This document shows positions 7,792-14,908 of a stretch of 15,199 bases of DNA, piece after piece. The notes below the pieces were generated by a model. That model was not told the origin of the DNA, did no database searches, and saw only the letters and a list, made by a program, of their open reading frames with translations. Each line of letters opens with the position of its first letter. The stretch's first letter is position 1. Source of the stretch: Thiopontia sp964344785 (lineage in GTDB: Bacteria; Pseudomonadota; Gammaproteobacteria; GCF-002020875). The stretch is from the NCBI GenBank assembly GCA_964344785.1, contig CAYFOR010000069.1, positions 1 to 15,199 of the forward strand. The letters are read 5' to 3'. Position numbers and translations under genes: made by a program.

Positions 7792-8775
7792 ATGGCTTCA
7801 ATCTTCCAGATCAATACGGTCAATGGTGAGCGGTCGTTTGAGTGCAGCAGCAGCGAGAGCATTCTGCAGGCCGGTCTTCGTTCCGGTCTGTCTCTACGCT
7901 ACAAATGCGTCAATGGCACCTGTGGCGAATGCCGAACACAACTGATTTCCGGTGATATCCAGCCTCTCTACCCGCACGACTCCATTCTTACCAAGCAGGA
8001 TCGGGCCGATGGATGGTTCCCCTCCTGCGCCTACGCTCCCCGTTCCGATCTGGAAATCTCACCTCCGATGTTTGGCCAGAGTACAGATATCCCTTTTCAG
8101 TTGATTCACTGCAAGGTCAAACGAATACAGCAGATCTTACCCGATCTCACCCGGTTAACCATTCGAACCCCCCGATCCAACACTTTTCAATTTCTGGCGG
8201 GGCAAGACGTCATACTCTCACACCTCCATGCACAGCACCGCTACCCGATTGCAAGTTGCCCCTGTAGCGGTGGTGAACTGGAGTTCCATATCCGACGCAG
8301 TGAGCAAGACCCTTTCTCAAAGCTGCTGTTCTCCTCCCTGAAACGGGGAGACTCCGTCACCATTGAGGGACCACGCGGGCAGTTCTGCCTCAATGAAACA
8401 TCCAACAGGGCGTTTGTCTTCGTCGCCTGGGAGAATGGCTTTGCACCCATCCAGAGCCTGATACAGCACTTTATTTCACTGGAGATGGATAATCCGGTGC
8501 TGTTTTTCTGGCTATCCGAAGAGCCGCCCTATATGGAAAATCAGGTCCGGGCGTGGAGTGAGATACTGGACCCATTCCATTATCAGTGGATCGACATGAA
8601 AGATACCTCTGATCAAGACCGTGCTGCGAAGCTGGTTGCACTCATCGCACAACACACTTCTGTTACATCCCCCGAATTCTATATCTCCGCACCACCATCA
8701 CTGCTGATCGCACTCAGTGAAGCGCTGTTACTGGCTGGACTGGATGAAGCACAGTTGCACGGATCTCCACTCTGA
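7792..8775 (+). CDS. 2Fe-2S ferredoxin / flavin reductase-like protein with degenerate cofactor motifs
   Basis: 327 residues in the layout of phenol hydroxylase or CDP-6-deoxyglucoseen reductase-type electron-transfer proteins. An N-terminal plant-type ferredoxin domain (1-92) has all four cluster cysteines: C39-x4-C44-x2-C47 and C79. A ferredoxin-reductase flavin-binding barrel (about 100-200) and a nucleotide-binding lobe (about 205-327) follow. The flavin motif, usually RxYS, reads HRYPIAS (149-155). The pyrophosphate loop, usually GGTG-x-AP, reads AWENGFAP (212-219). The terminal CGP motif reads YISAPP (297-302), losing the cysteine. Flavin or NAD(P)H binding may therefore be altered or lost while the 2Fe-2S centre is kept. 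I chose the ATG at 7792 because the ferredoxin domain begins there; the open frame runs further 5' but without family sequence. The partner enzyme is unknown; divergence from the sensor gene suggests joint control. Confidence 0.88.
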   Translation: MASIFQINTVNGERSFECSSSESILQAGLRSGLSLRYKCVNGTCGECRTQLISGDIQPLYPHDSILTKQDRADGWFPSCAYAPRSDLEISPPMFGQSTDIPFQLIHCKVKRIQQILPDLTRLTIRTPRSNTFQFLAGQDVILSHLHAQHRYPIASCPCSGGELEFHIRRSEQDPFSKLLFSSLKRGDSVTIEGPRGQFCLNETSNRAFVFVAWENGFAPIQSLIQHFISLEMDNPVLFFWLSEEPPYMENQVRAWSEILDPFHYQWIDMKDTSDQDRAAKLVALIAQHTSVTSPEFYISAPPSLLIALSEALLLAGLDEAQLHGSPL

Positions 8776-8815
8776 TCCGACAGGTTATACATCATTAGGC
8801 GATTGCAAGCTCAAT

Positions 8816-10204
8816 CTACTTCACGATCTCATAGCATGGAATGTATTCATGTGTGGGCAGTTTCATCCGGTGTTTCTCGACAAAACCCTGCAGCAGCTCT
8901 CCCAGTGACTCCATCAATTCAGGATCTCCACTGAGCTGGTAGGGACCGCGCTCCTCTACCGCACGAATACCATCCTCACGCACGTTACCGGCAACGATTC
9001 CCGAAAAGGCCTTGCGCAGGTTCGAGGCCATTTTGTAGTGCTCCTGATCACGATGCAGATCCAGTGCAGCCATCGATTCATGGGTCACCTCAAAAGGGTG
9101 CTGGAACTGCAGATCGATATGCAATTGCCAGTTGAAGAAGAACGCATCACCACTCTGCTTGCGGTATTCGATTACATCACGTATTCCCCGGGTCACCATG
9201 CGCGCGACTGCAATCGGGTCATCAAGGACGATGTGATAACGCTGCTGTGCCTCATATCCAAGTGTCTTGCCGATAAAGTCATTGAGTTGTTCAAAATAGG
9301 CATGGGTCGAGGCTGGACCGGTCAATACCAGCGGAAAAGGAATATCCCGATTTTCCGGATGGAGCAGGATGCCCAACAGATAGAGCAGCTCCTCCGCACT
9401 GCCCGCACCACCGGGAAAGAGAATGAAAGCGTGCCCTGTGCGAACAAAGGCCTCCAAACGCTTTTCGATGTCGGGCAACACCACCAGATTGCTGACAATC
9501 GGGTTGGGTGGCTCTGCCGCAATGATGCTGGGCTCGGTCAGGCCGATATACCTGCCCTCACGGTTGCGCTGCTTGGCTTGACCGAAAGTGGCTCCCTTCA
9601 TCGGCCCCTTCATCGCGCCGGGGCCACAGCCGGTGCAGATATTGAGCTTACGCAGCCCGAGGTGATACCCCACTTCCTTGGTATATTTATACTCTTCACC
9701 ACAGATGGAGTGCCCCCCCCAACAGACCACCAGACCATTATGGTCGTGCCGATCAAAGACCGTGGCCCGACGCAGAATATGGAAAACCGCATTGGTAATA
9801 CCACTGCTCTCATCCCGACGGTCATCAAAATAGTTGGAGTGGCGGGTCTCATGGGCAGAGTGGATGTCCCGTATCACCGAAAAGAGATGTTCACGGATAC
9901 CATAGATCAACTCACCATCCACGAAAGCATTGGCCGGTGCATTGATCAGATCAAACTGAATCCCCCAATCCTGTTGGCGCGGGATGATGTCAAAGTCGTG
10001 AAACTTCTTCATCACCGCCCTGGAATCATCGATATCGGTTCCGGTATTGAGCACCGCCAGCGCACAACGCCGGAAAAGCTCATGCAACTCCCCCTTCTCC
10101 TTGCTGCTACCCAATATTTTCAGCACCTCATGCTGGGAGAGCACCCCCAGGGTGCCATCAGGAGAGATGGTGGCGTTAATACGGTCTGCATTGAATAGAT
10201 TCAT
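8816..10204 (-). CDS. ppnN: Pyrimidine/purine nucleotide 5'-monophosphate nucleosidase PpnN (LOG family)
   Basis: About 462 residues, collinear with E. coli PpnN (YgdH), which hydrolyses nucleoside monophosphates to base and ribose 5-phosphate and is stimulated by (p)ppGpp. The LOG-family signature is present as FPGGAGSAEE (about 263-272). Other near-identical blocks are VVCWGGHSI, LNICTGCGPGAM, GLTEPSIIAAEPPNP and LPDIEKRLEAFVR. The C-terminal extension typical of PpnN is complete (AFSGIVAGNV, then LLQGFVEKHRMKLP and YIPCYEI). The ATG at 10204 is favoured because GGAG lies seven bases before it. A GTG at 10210 is in frame but too close to that site. The start sits 2 bp after the yjbQ stop, so the two are probably translated together. 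Expected cytoplasmic role: nucleotide salvage in the stringent response. Confidence 0.95.
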   Translation of the reverse strand: MNLFNADRINATISPDGTLGVLSQHEVLKILGSSKEKGELHELFRRCALAVLNTGTDIDDSRAVMKKFHDFDIIPRQQDWGIQFDLINAPANAFVDGELIYGIREHLFSVIRDIHSAHETRHSNYFDDRRDESSGITNAVFHILRRATVFDRHDHNGLVVCWGGHSICGEEYKYTKEVGYHLGLRKLNICTGCGPGAMKGPMKGATFGQAKQRNREGRYIGLTEPSIIAAEPPNPIVSNLVVLPDIEKRLEAFVRTGHAFILFPGGAGSAEELLYLLGILLHPENRDIPFPLVLTGPASTHAYFEQLNDFIGKTLGYEAQQRYHIVLDDPIAVARMVTRGIRDVIEYRKQSGDAFFFNWQLHIDLQFQHPFEVTHESMAALDLHRDQEHYKMASNLRKAFSGIVAGNVREDGIRAVEERGPYQLSGDPELMESLGELLQGFVEKHRMKLPTHEYIPCYEIVK

Positions 10205-10206
10205 TA

Positions 10207-10614
10207 TCACTCTCCGATATGGACAATCAGTGTTCTTCGGTGGCTACGGTTTCGGTGCTCCCACAAAAAGATGCCTTGCCAGGTCCCCAATGCCAACCTC
10301 CCCCCAACGATTGGAATTGAGAGCGAACATTGGGTCAGCATCGACTTGATGTGGGCCGGCATGTCATCGGCTCCCTCATCGGTATGGGTATAGAGTGCAT
10401 CACCTTCCGGTACCAGGCGTTCCAGCCACTGCTCCAGATCACGCTGACAGCTTGGATCGGCATTCTCCTGAATCAGCAGGCTGGCTGAAGTGTGGCGGAT
10501 GAATAATGTACACAACCCCTCCTTCAGACCGCTCTCATTAACGAGTTGTACGATCTTCCCTGTGATCTCATTCAAACCACGACGGGGGGCTGCAATTTCC
10601 GTTTCCTTAATCAT
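10207..10614 (-). CDS. yjbQ: YjbQ / UPF0047 family protein
   Basis: 135-residue single-domain protein of the YjbQ (UPF0047) family, about the usual 130-140 residues. Hallmarks seen are FIRHTSASLLIQENADP, then H-x-DEGADDMPAHIKSML and the closing GGRLALGTWQGIFLWEHR. The conserved His and Asp residues probably bind a metal. Family members are annotated as secondary thiamine-phosphate synthases because they can rescue thiE mutants, but the physiological reaction is not settled. The ATG at 10614 is preferred, as a GAAAG sequence lies at suitable spacing; a TTG at 10620 is also in frame. It is the first gene of a two-gene unit with ppnN. Confidence 0.93.
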   Translation of the reverse strand: MIKETEIAAPRRGLNEITGKIVQLVNESGLKEGLCTLFIRHTSASLLIQENADPSCQRDLEQWLERLVPEGDALYTHTDEGADDMPAHIKSMLTQCSLSIPIVGGRLALGTWQGIFLWEHRNRSHRRTLIVHIGE

Positions 10615-10699
10615 TCTCAACTTTCATTCTGATTTCGTAACGATCCATGGCTTCATATACTGAACCATATATGGCTAAGTATGTAACTCATTTGCACAA

Positions 10700-10735
10700 A
10701 TAAAAACCCCTGCCAATCGGTTAAAACCGGCAGGG
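10700..10735 (-). terminator. Second intrinsic terminator downstream of the small exported-protein gene
   Basis: On the minus strand GGCAGGG-type arms (10735-10729 with 10714-10708) pair over seven bases. An inner GGTT/AACC adds to the stem, and the hairpin ends in GTTTTTATTT. It acts only on minus-strand transcripts. It lies 100 nt beyond the first terminator and before the yjbQ promoter region. Confidence 0.75.
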
Positions 10736-10836
10736 AGATTTCAAGGAGGGTACGACGTAAAACCTGTATTCAGGTGGTCTGGAATATGCCCCGATCTGGC
10801 AGGTATCCTGAAAGATTCATTTTCAGCATGAACAGC
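10700..10836 (-). ncRNA. Candidate small RNA or processed 3' UTR between tandem terminators
   Basis: The minus-strand transcript of this stretch would fold into CTGAAA/TTTCAG (10826-10808, 7-nt loop), ACCTG/CAGGT (10775-10762, 4-nt loop) and the terminator hairpin at 10735-10708. Between the second and third hairpins is single-stranded CCTCCTT (10749-10743), a complement of the Shine-Dalgarno consensus. No long open frame or clear promoter is seen here, so it may simply be read-through past the first terminator. The structure is visible; function is inference. Confidence 0.25.
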
Positions 10837-10866
10837 AAAAACCCCGATACTCAACGAGTACCGGGG
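10837..10866 (-). terminator. Intrinsic terminator of the small exported-protein gene
   Basis: On the minus strand CCCCG-G-TACTC pairs with GAGTA-T-CGGGG (10866-10856 with 10852-10842), with one internal mismatch and a 3-nt loop, and is followed by TTTTTG. The hairpin lies 29 nt after the stop codon of the gene at 10896-11216. This is a textbook rho-independent terminator. Confidence 0.9.
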
Positions 10867-10895
10867 CCCACATCCACGTTTAAAGGAAACGTTCT

Positions 10896-11216
10896 TTACT
10901 TGGCTACTGGAGCATATGGGTAATGAGGACGAGACTCAGTGCGGACATCACTGTTTCCGCTCATACGAGCATTCTCGGCAGCGTCCATATCAGCTTCCAT
11001 GTCAGAAGATCCCTTACCGGAAGCATTGATGCTCATGCTGAAGTTACCTTCGGCATCAGCAGCACCCTTTCCAGCTCCGCGACCCTTTCCGTCGAAAGCA
11101 CCATCAGCAGAACCGGTACCGTATCCTGACTGGTTATCGTCAGAACCACCGAAGAAAGCAGAAGCACTGGAAGCAACAGCAGCGAGAGCGATAGCAGCAA
11201 TAATCTTTTTCATCAT
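10896..11216 (-). CDS. Small secreted Gly/Ala/Ser/Asp-rich protein, sulfur globule family-like
   Basis: 106 residues with a clear signal peptide (MMKKIIAAIALAAVASSASA, cleavage before FFGG), leaving an 86-residue mature protein with no cysteine. The mature part is low complexity: GYGTGSADGAFDGKGRGAGKG, then a NFSMSINASGKG block, an acidic Met/Ala/Asp stretch (DMEADMDAAENARM) and a PHYPYAPVAK end. The N-F-S-M-S-x-N-A-S-G-K-G block and the Tyr/Pro-rich end recall sulfur globule envelope proteins of sulfur-oxidising Gammaproteobacteria, although the typical DGYGDG repeats are weak. Either of two tandem ATGs (11216, 11213) could start it; GAGGA lies just upstream. It has its own TATAAT promoter and a strong terminator, suggesting high expression. 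Family call moderate, gene secure. Confidence 0.88.
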   Translation of the reverse strand: MMKKIIAAIALAAVASSASAFFGGSDDNQSGYGTGSADGAFDGKGRGAGKGAADAEGNFSMSINASGKGSSDMEADMDAAENARMSGNSDVRTESRPHYPYAPVAK

Positions 11217-11250
11217 AAAATCCTCATGTAAAATTGTTCAACTGGCGAGC

Positions 11251-11256
11251 ATTATA
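11251..11256 (-). promoter_or_regulatory. -10 element (TATAAT) of the small exported-protein gene
   Basis: The minus strand reads a perfect TATAAT at 11256-11251, placing initiation near 11244 and giving a leader of about 28 nt with GAGGA before the ATG. The hexamer 17 nt upstream is TTATTC, a poor -35, so an activator or another determinant may be needed. Confidence 0.6.
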
Positions 11257-11260
11257 CAGC

Positions 11261-11277
11261 ATTCAATTAAATTGAAT
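11261..11277. promoter_or_regulatory. Palindromic operator candidate over the promoter spacer/-35
   Basis: ATTCAAT-TAA-ATTGAAT is a perfect inverted repeat with 7-bp arms and a 3-bp centre. It lies between the -10 and -35 positions of the promoter at 11251-11256, and a bound protein would block polymerase. The surrounding AT-rich sequence makes chance palindromes more likely, so this is a candidate only. Confidence 0.4.
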
Positions 11278-11359
11278 AATTTGCATATTCTATGTATATA
11301 TAATTAAAATATATTACAGGCGCACTTGATGGGGCGGAATCGATGGTTTTCCAAGCAAC

Positions 11360-13195
11360 TCACTCTACACTGGATTGACCAGCTCGATTTGCCTGCTTCA
11401 GGTATCGACTCAATATCCTGTACAGCACCTGCTTGTCGATCGGCTTCTCAATAAAACCGTTGCAACCCGCCTGATGGAATTGATCACGATGTTTCTGCAT
11501 GACATTGGCTGTCAGTGCGATGATCGGGGTGCGATTGCCGGACGCCCTCAGCTTTCGTGTAGCCTCAATACCATCCATTACAGGCATCTGCATGTCCATC
11601 AGTATCGCATCGAAGTGAGCAGCAGATGCACAGCCAATAGCCTCCTTGCCATTTCCCGCAATCTGGACGGTCAATCCCATCTTCTCCAGAATACGGCGTT
11701 CCAACGCCTGTAGTGCAGGTGTGTCTTCAACGATCAGTACATGACCGGAAAATGACTGCTCAAATTGAGTATCTGCGCGGCTGTAATCGTCCAGATCACC
11801 AACGGCAACATCACTCTTTTGATAAGGCAGATACAGTTCAAAGGTAGAACCCTCTCCCTCGATACTATGGGCGCGAATGGTGCCGCCCATCAACTCAGCC
11901 AGGTTGAACGAGATAAACAGTCCCAGACCACTGCCACCAAATCGCCTGCAGATCGTGCCATCTGCCTGCTCAAAACGCTTGAATAACCGTTTCTGCACCT
12001 CGGAGGACATCCCGATACCCGTATCTTTCACCTGGAAGACCAGCTGATCCTGTTGCCGCTTAGTGGTTAGAGTGACACTGCCGCACTCTGTAAATTTGAG
12101 AGCGTTACCAGCGAGGTTGATCAATATCTGTGTGATTCTCTGTGCATCGCCTATCAACTTGTAGGGCTCATCGTTCAGTTGGTGGATGGTGAACGCCAGG
12201 TTTGCATCCTGGGCACGGACCACAAGCATCGAGTGAAGGTTCTTCAATAGCAGAGAGAGGTCATAAGGCTCATGACTGATGGTAAATTTGCCCGATTCAA
12301 TCTTGGACATATCCAGTATATCGTTGACCAGTGCCAGTTGATTGCGGCCAGCGGATTCGATTGAACGGGCAATCTTGATCAGTTCACCATGGTCGAGCGG
12401 CCCACTTTCGAGCAGATACTCACAGTTTCCGAGAATCGATGTCAACGGTGTTCGCAACTCATGGCTCATGGAGGCGAGGAAGTCGGCCTTGGCCTGATTC
12501 GCTCTCTCGGAAAGCAGCTGAGCCCGCTCCAACTCTTGTACCAGATCATACATCCTGCTCTCTGTCTGTTTGCGTTCGCTGATGTCACGGCTGGCGGCGA
12601 AAATATACTTTTCCCCGTCAATATAGAAAGCACGAGCACTGATTTCAACATCAAACACGGAACCATCCTTGCGCTGATGCCGGGTTTCGAAGGTCATCGG
12701 TGATTCATTACTGCACTGGATGCTTTCCATGATCTGCTGAGGCGCAATTGCAACGTCCCAGTCGGTGACCCTCAATTGTGCTGCCTCTTCTGCATCATAG
12801 CCCAGCATCTTGATGAACGAATCACTGAACTCAACCAGACGACCATCCATATCCAGAGTATGCAGTCCATCACTGGATGAATCCATCACCGTTCTGTAGC
12901 GTTCCAGCAGGCTTTGCGTCTCGGTCACATCGATGTGGGCACCCAGCATTCGGATCGGTTTGCCCTTTTCATCACGAATGGCCATGCCACGACACCGCAC
13001 CCAGACCGTTGAGCCATTCTTATGTTGATAGCGCACGACCTGGTCATAGGGATAAGAGGGATCTGCACAATGCTGCTCAAAATTGGAGATTGCCGTCTGC
13101 AGATCATCCGGATGAATCATGTGCTGCCACTCTGCGGCCAGATGCTGCTTCTCCTCCGGATCGTGACCAAACACTTCCCAGAAACGGGGGCTCAT
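11360..13195 (-). CDS. PAS-PAS hybrid sensor histidine kinase, 5'-truncated
   Basis: 611 residues from the first ATG. Order: PAS 1 (1-92, missing its first strands), PAS 2 (about 98-210, ending ASRDISERKQ), coiled coil (210-235), HisKA with the phosphorylated H245 in SHELRTPL, and HATPase (about 345-458) with N364 in GNALKF, DTGIGM and GGSGLGL. A linker and a C-terminal receiver (484-600) follow, with D534 in LMDMQMPVMDG and K584 in EKPID. All catalytic residues are present. No transmembrane helix is seen, so it is cytoplasmic as read. The ATG lies inside PAS 1: in-frame codons just upstream encode EAALDGIWYWDLE, the normal beginning of this PAS type, and there is no ATG, GTG or TTG before an in-frame TAG at 13292-13294. 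The gene is therefore probably a shortened or disrupted kinase. The neighbouring receiver-HDOD gene on the same strand may share its pathway. Confidence 0.85.
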   Translation of the reverse strand: MSPRFWEVFGHDPEEKQHLAAEWQHMIHPDDLQTAISNFEQHCADPSYPYDQVVRYQHKNGSTVWVRCRGMAIRDEKGKPIRMLGAHIDVTETQSLLERYRTVMDSSSDGLHTLDMDGRLVEFSDSFIKMLGYDAEEAAQLRVTDWDVAIAPQQIMESIQCSNESPMTFETRHQRKDGSVFDVEISARAFYIDGEKYIFAASRDISERKQTESRMYDLVQELERAQLLSERANQAKADFLASMSHELRTPLTSILGNCEYLLESGPLDHGELIKIARSIESAGRNQLALVNDILDMSKIESGKFTISHEPYDLSLLLKNLHSMLVVRAQDANLAFTIHQLNDEPYKLIGDAQRITQILINLAGNALKFTECGSVTLTTKRQQDQLVFQVKDTGIGMSSEVQKRLFKRFEQADGTICRRFGGSGLGLFISFNLAELMGGTIRAHSIEGEGSTFELYLPYQKSDVAVGDLDDYSRADTQFEQSFSGHVLIVEDTPALQALERRILEKMGLTVQIAGNGKEAIGCASAAHFDAILMDMQMPVMDGIEATRKLRASGNRTPIIALTANVMQKHRDQFHQAGCNGFIEKPIDKQVLYRILSRYLKQANRAGQSSVE

Positions 13196-13474
13196 GTACT
13201 CGTTTTCCGGCCTTTCAAGATCCCAGTACCAGATCCCGTCAAGCGCGGCCTCCTGCAGGAAATTGAAAATCGAGGCATCCCTGGTTGCCTGCTAATCCAG
13301 CTCCAGCTTCAGATAGTTTGTTTCTATCCTGTTTTCCACACAAGTGTCCGACAGTCTGTATAGGGTCTGTTGATTATTACTCCTATGGTAATCAAATATT
13401 GACCATAAGCAAGAATTGTTTGGCTGCAAATGAACCAATGATTTACTACAGAAAACAATAGGTTTTTGAGAACA
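13196..13474 (-). pseudogene. Disrupted 5' coding sequence of the hybrid kinase (in-frame TAG)
   Basis: The kinase frame stays coding-like beyond its first ATG. Codons 13291-13196 read QATRDASIFNFLQ and then EAALDGIWYWDLERPENEY, the expected start of the first PAS domain. TAG (13292-13294) interrupts, and upstream the same frame stays open for 60 codons to a TGA at 13475-13477. That part ends in NRIETNYLKLELD, like the helical linker that precedes such PAS domains. The only usual start there is a TTG at 13438 without a ribosome-binding site. The rest of the gene-free stretch to 13571 shows nothing further. Possible readings: a nonsense mutation, use of a rare start such as ATT at 13270, or a sequencing error. 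Confidence 0.5.
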
Positions 13475-13571
13475 TCAATCAGGAATCAGTCAGCTCAAAG
13501 ACCCTCGATGCCACAGAATATTGGCCGTTATTGAGTCCGTGAGTGGTGGCACCGTATTGGCTTGTGACAAC

Positions 13572-14849
13572 TTAATGGGCTACTGCTACCGCGCGATTCA
13601 CCACATCCGATGCATCAAACAGAACGTCTTCATCAATCATGATTTCCTCCAGGGCAGTTTTGAATGCGGTTACCCCTTCGGCTTTAATCTCAACATCAGG
13701 ATGCATTGCGCTTCCAACAATATAATTGCTGACCGTCAATATGGATACCAGAGCCCGTAGATCGACCATGTCACCACTTTCAAATTTTGAGCAGTCAATA
13801 ACATGTGACAAGAGGATCGCATCACAAATATGGTCTGGCAGTTCCCATTTCTTTGCCAATATATAGCTGATGGCCATATGGGATGTCTTGCAAATCTTTC
13901 GATCAAAATTCAGGATGGTTGCAACCACCGAGTGTGCATGTCGATATATTTCACCATACCGCTTGTTCTTCTTTTCACAAATCAGCGCGCCCGAATCCTG
14001 AAACAGCCCCGCCAGAAATGCATCTTCCGGTGAAACACCGATAACGGCATGAGACAGCATCTCGGAACTGACCGCAGTTGCATTGGCCCTATCCCAGAAA
14101 TCATTCTGAAACTCACCCTCTTCTAAAAAAGAATTTCTGAGGGCAGAAGCCAACACTACGCTTTTTAACCTTGACTGCCCCACCATAACAACCGCCTGAG
14201 ATATGGAGTTCACTTTCTGCTTGAGACCGTAGGCAGCAGAATTCACCAGGTTCAACAGGGTTCCCGACAACTTGATATCATGCGAGATGATTTTGGCAAT
14301 GGTTTGGTTATCCGGCTCATCCTTCAACAGTTCCCGCTGTAGTGAAGCAACCGCTTCGGGCATGGCGGGAAACGCAATACTGTCAACCAACTTCCTTGCA
14401 TTTTCCAGCTCTTCATCTGGTGGATAGAATGGTTTGTTATTAATGCTTGATTGATAGGTATTGCCACTTGTACCCGACCGGGAATCAATAAATTGCTGTT
14501 TGATCGCAAGCAGTTTTTCATACTTGATAGGCTTCACCAGGAAGCCCGCCACACCCAAGTCTGCAATCTCACGGATCACCTCAGGAATCACATCTCCACT
14601 ATTCATGCAGACAACGGACTCCTTGTCCTGCTCACGAATCTTGCGCAATACATCGATGCCACTCATTTTCGGCATATTGATATCGAGTAACGTAATATCC
14701 GGTTGATGCCTTCGAAAGAGATCAATCGCTTCCTCACCATCCTGCGCAACAGCGACAACATCACACTGAACCCGGTGTAACAGCTTCACCATGAGAGCTC
14801 TTACAATTTCTTCATCGTCCGCAATTAATACCGTTGGTACTGATCCCAT
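13572..14849 (-). CDS. Response regulator with HDOD domain
   Basis: 425 residues. The N-terminal receiver (4-120) has acidic residues D11/D12, phospho-acceptor D56 in LLDINMPKMSG and K106 in FLVKPI. A polar linker (about 121-150) leads to an HDOD domain (about 152-350) with FPAMPEAVASLQ, the helix around LLNLVNSAAYG, and SISQAVVMVGQSRLKSVV. The canonical HD dyad reads FQDSG at 283-287 (His replaced by Gln), as expected for HDOD proteins, which are not phosphohydrolases. Such proteins are signalling adaptors in motility, biofilm or stress control. The ATG at 14849 follows a weak purine-rich site. It lies 59 bp after the receiver-like gene on the same strand and upstream of the hybrid kinase, a likely phosphodonor (inference). 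Confidence 0.92.
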   Translation of the reverse strand: MGSVPTVLIADDEEIVRALMVKLLHRVQCDVVAVAQDGEEAIDLFRRHQPDITLLDINMPKMSGIDVLRKIREQDKESVVCMNSGDVIPEVIREIADLGVAGFLVKPIKYEKLLAIKQQFIDSRSGTSGNTYQSSINNKPFYPPDEELENARKLVDSIAFPAMPEAVASLQRELLKDEPDNQTIAKIISHDIKLSGTLLNLVNSAAYGLKQKVNSISQAVVMVGQSRLKSVVLASALRNSFLEEGEFQNDFWDRANATAVSSEMLSHAVIGVSPEDAFLAGLFQDSGALICEKKNKRYGEIYRHAHSVVATILNFDRKICKTSHMAISYILAKKWELPDHICDAILLSHVIDCSKFESGDMVDLRALVSILTVSNYIVGSAMHPDVEIKAEGVTAFKTALEEIMIDEDVLFDASDVVNRAVAVAH

Positions 14850-14908
14850 TTCTTATTTCCGACTCCCAAGTTCACTTGATCAATCAGTAATATCCATCAA
14901 AGAACACA

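Noticed and set aside
8776..8815. GATTG/CAATC hairpin between the convergent reductase and ppnN genes
   Set aside because: Only a 5-bp stem with no T-tract on either strand, so it is too weak to call a terminator.
9038..10198. Plus-strand open frame of 386 codons opposite ppnN
   Set aside because: It mirrors the ppnN codon pattern. PpnN is nearly full-length identical in layout to E. coli YgdH, and no ribosome-binding site or family motif supports the antisense frame.
10665..10674. CCATATATGG, a 10-bp palindrome upstream of yjbQ
   Set aside because: Perfect but short and AT-rich. No clear promoter hexamers at standard spacing link it to yjbQ, so it cannot be called an operator.
14865..14870. 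GAACTT on the minus strand upstream of the receiver-HDOD gene
   Set aside because: It resembles a sigma-E -35 box, but a -10 at the required spacing would overlap the start codon, so it cannot drive this gene.
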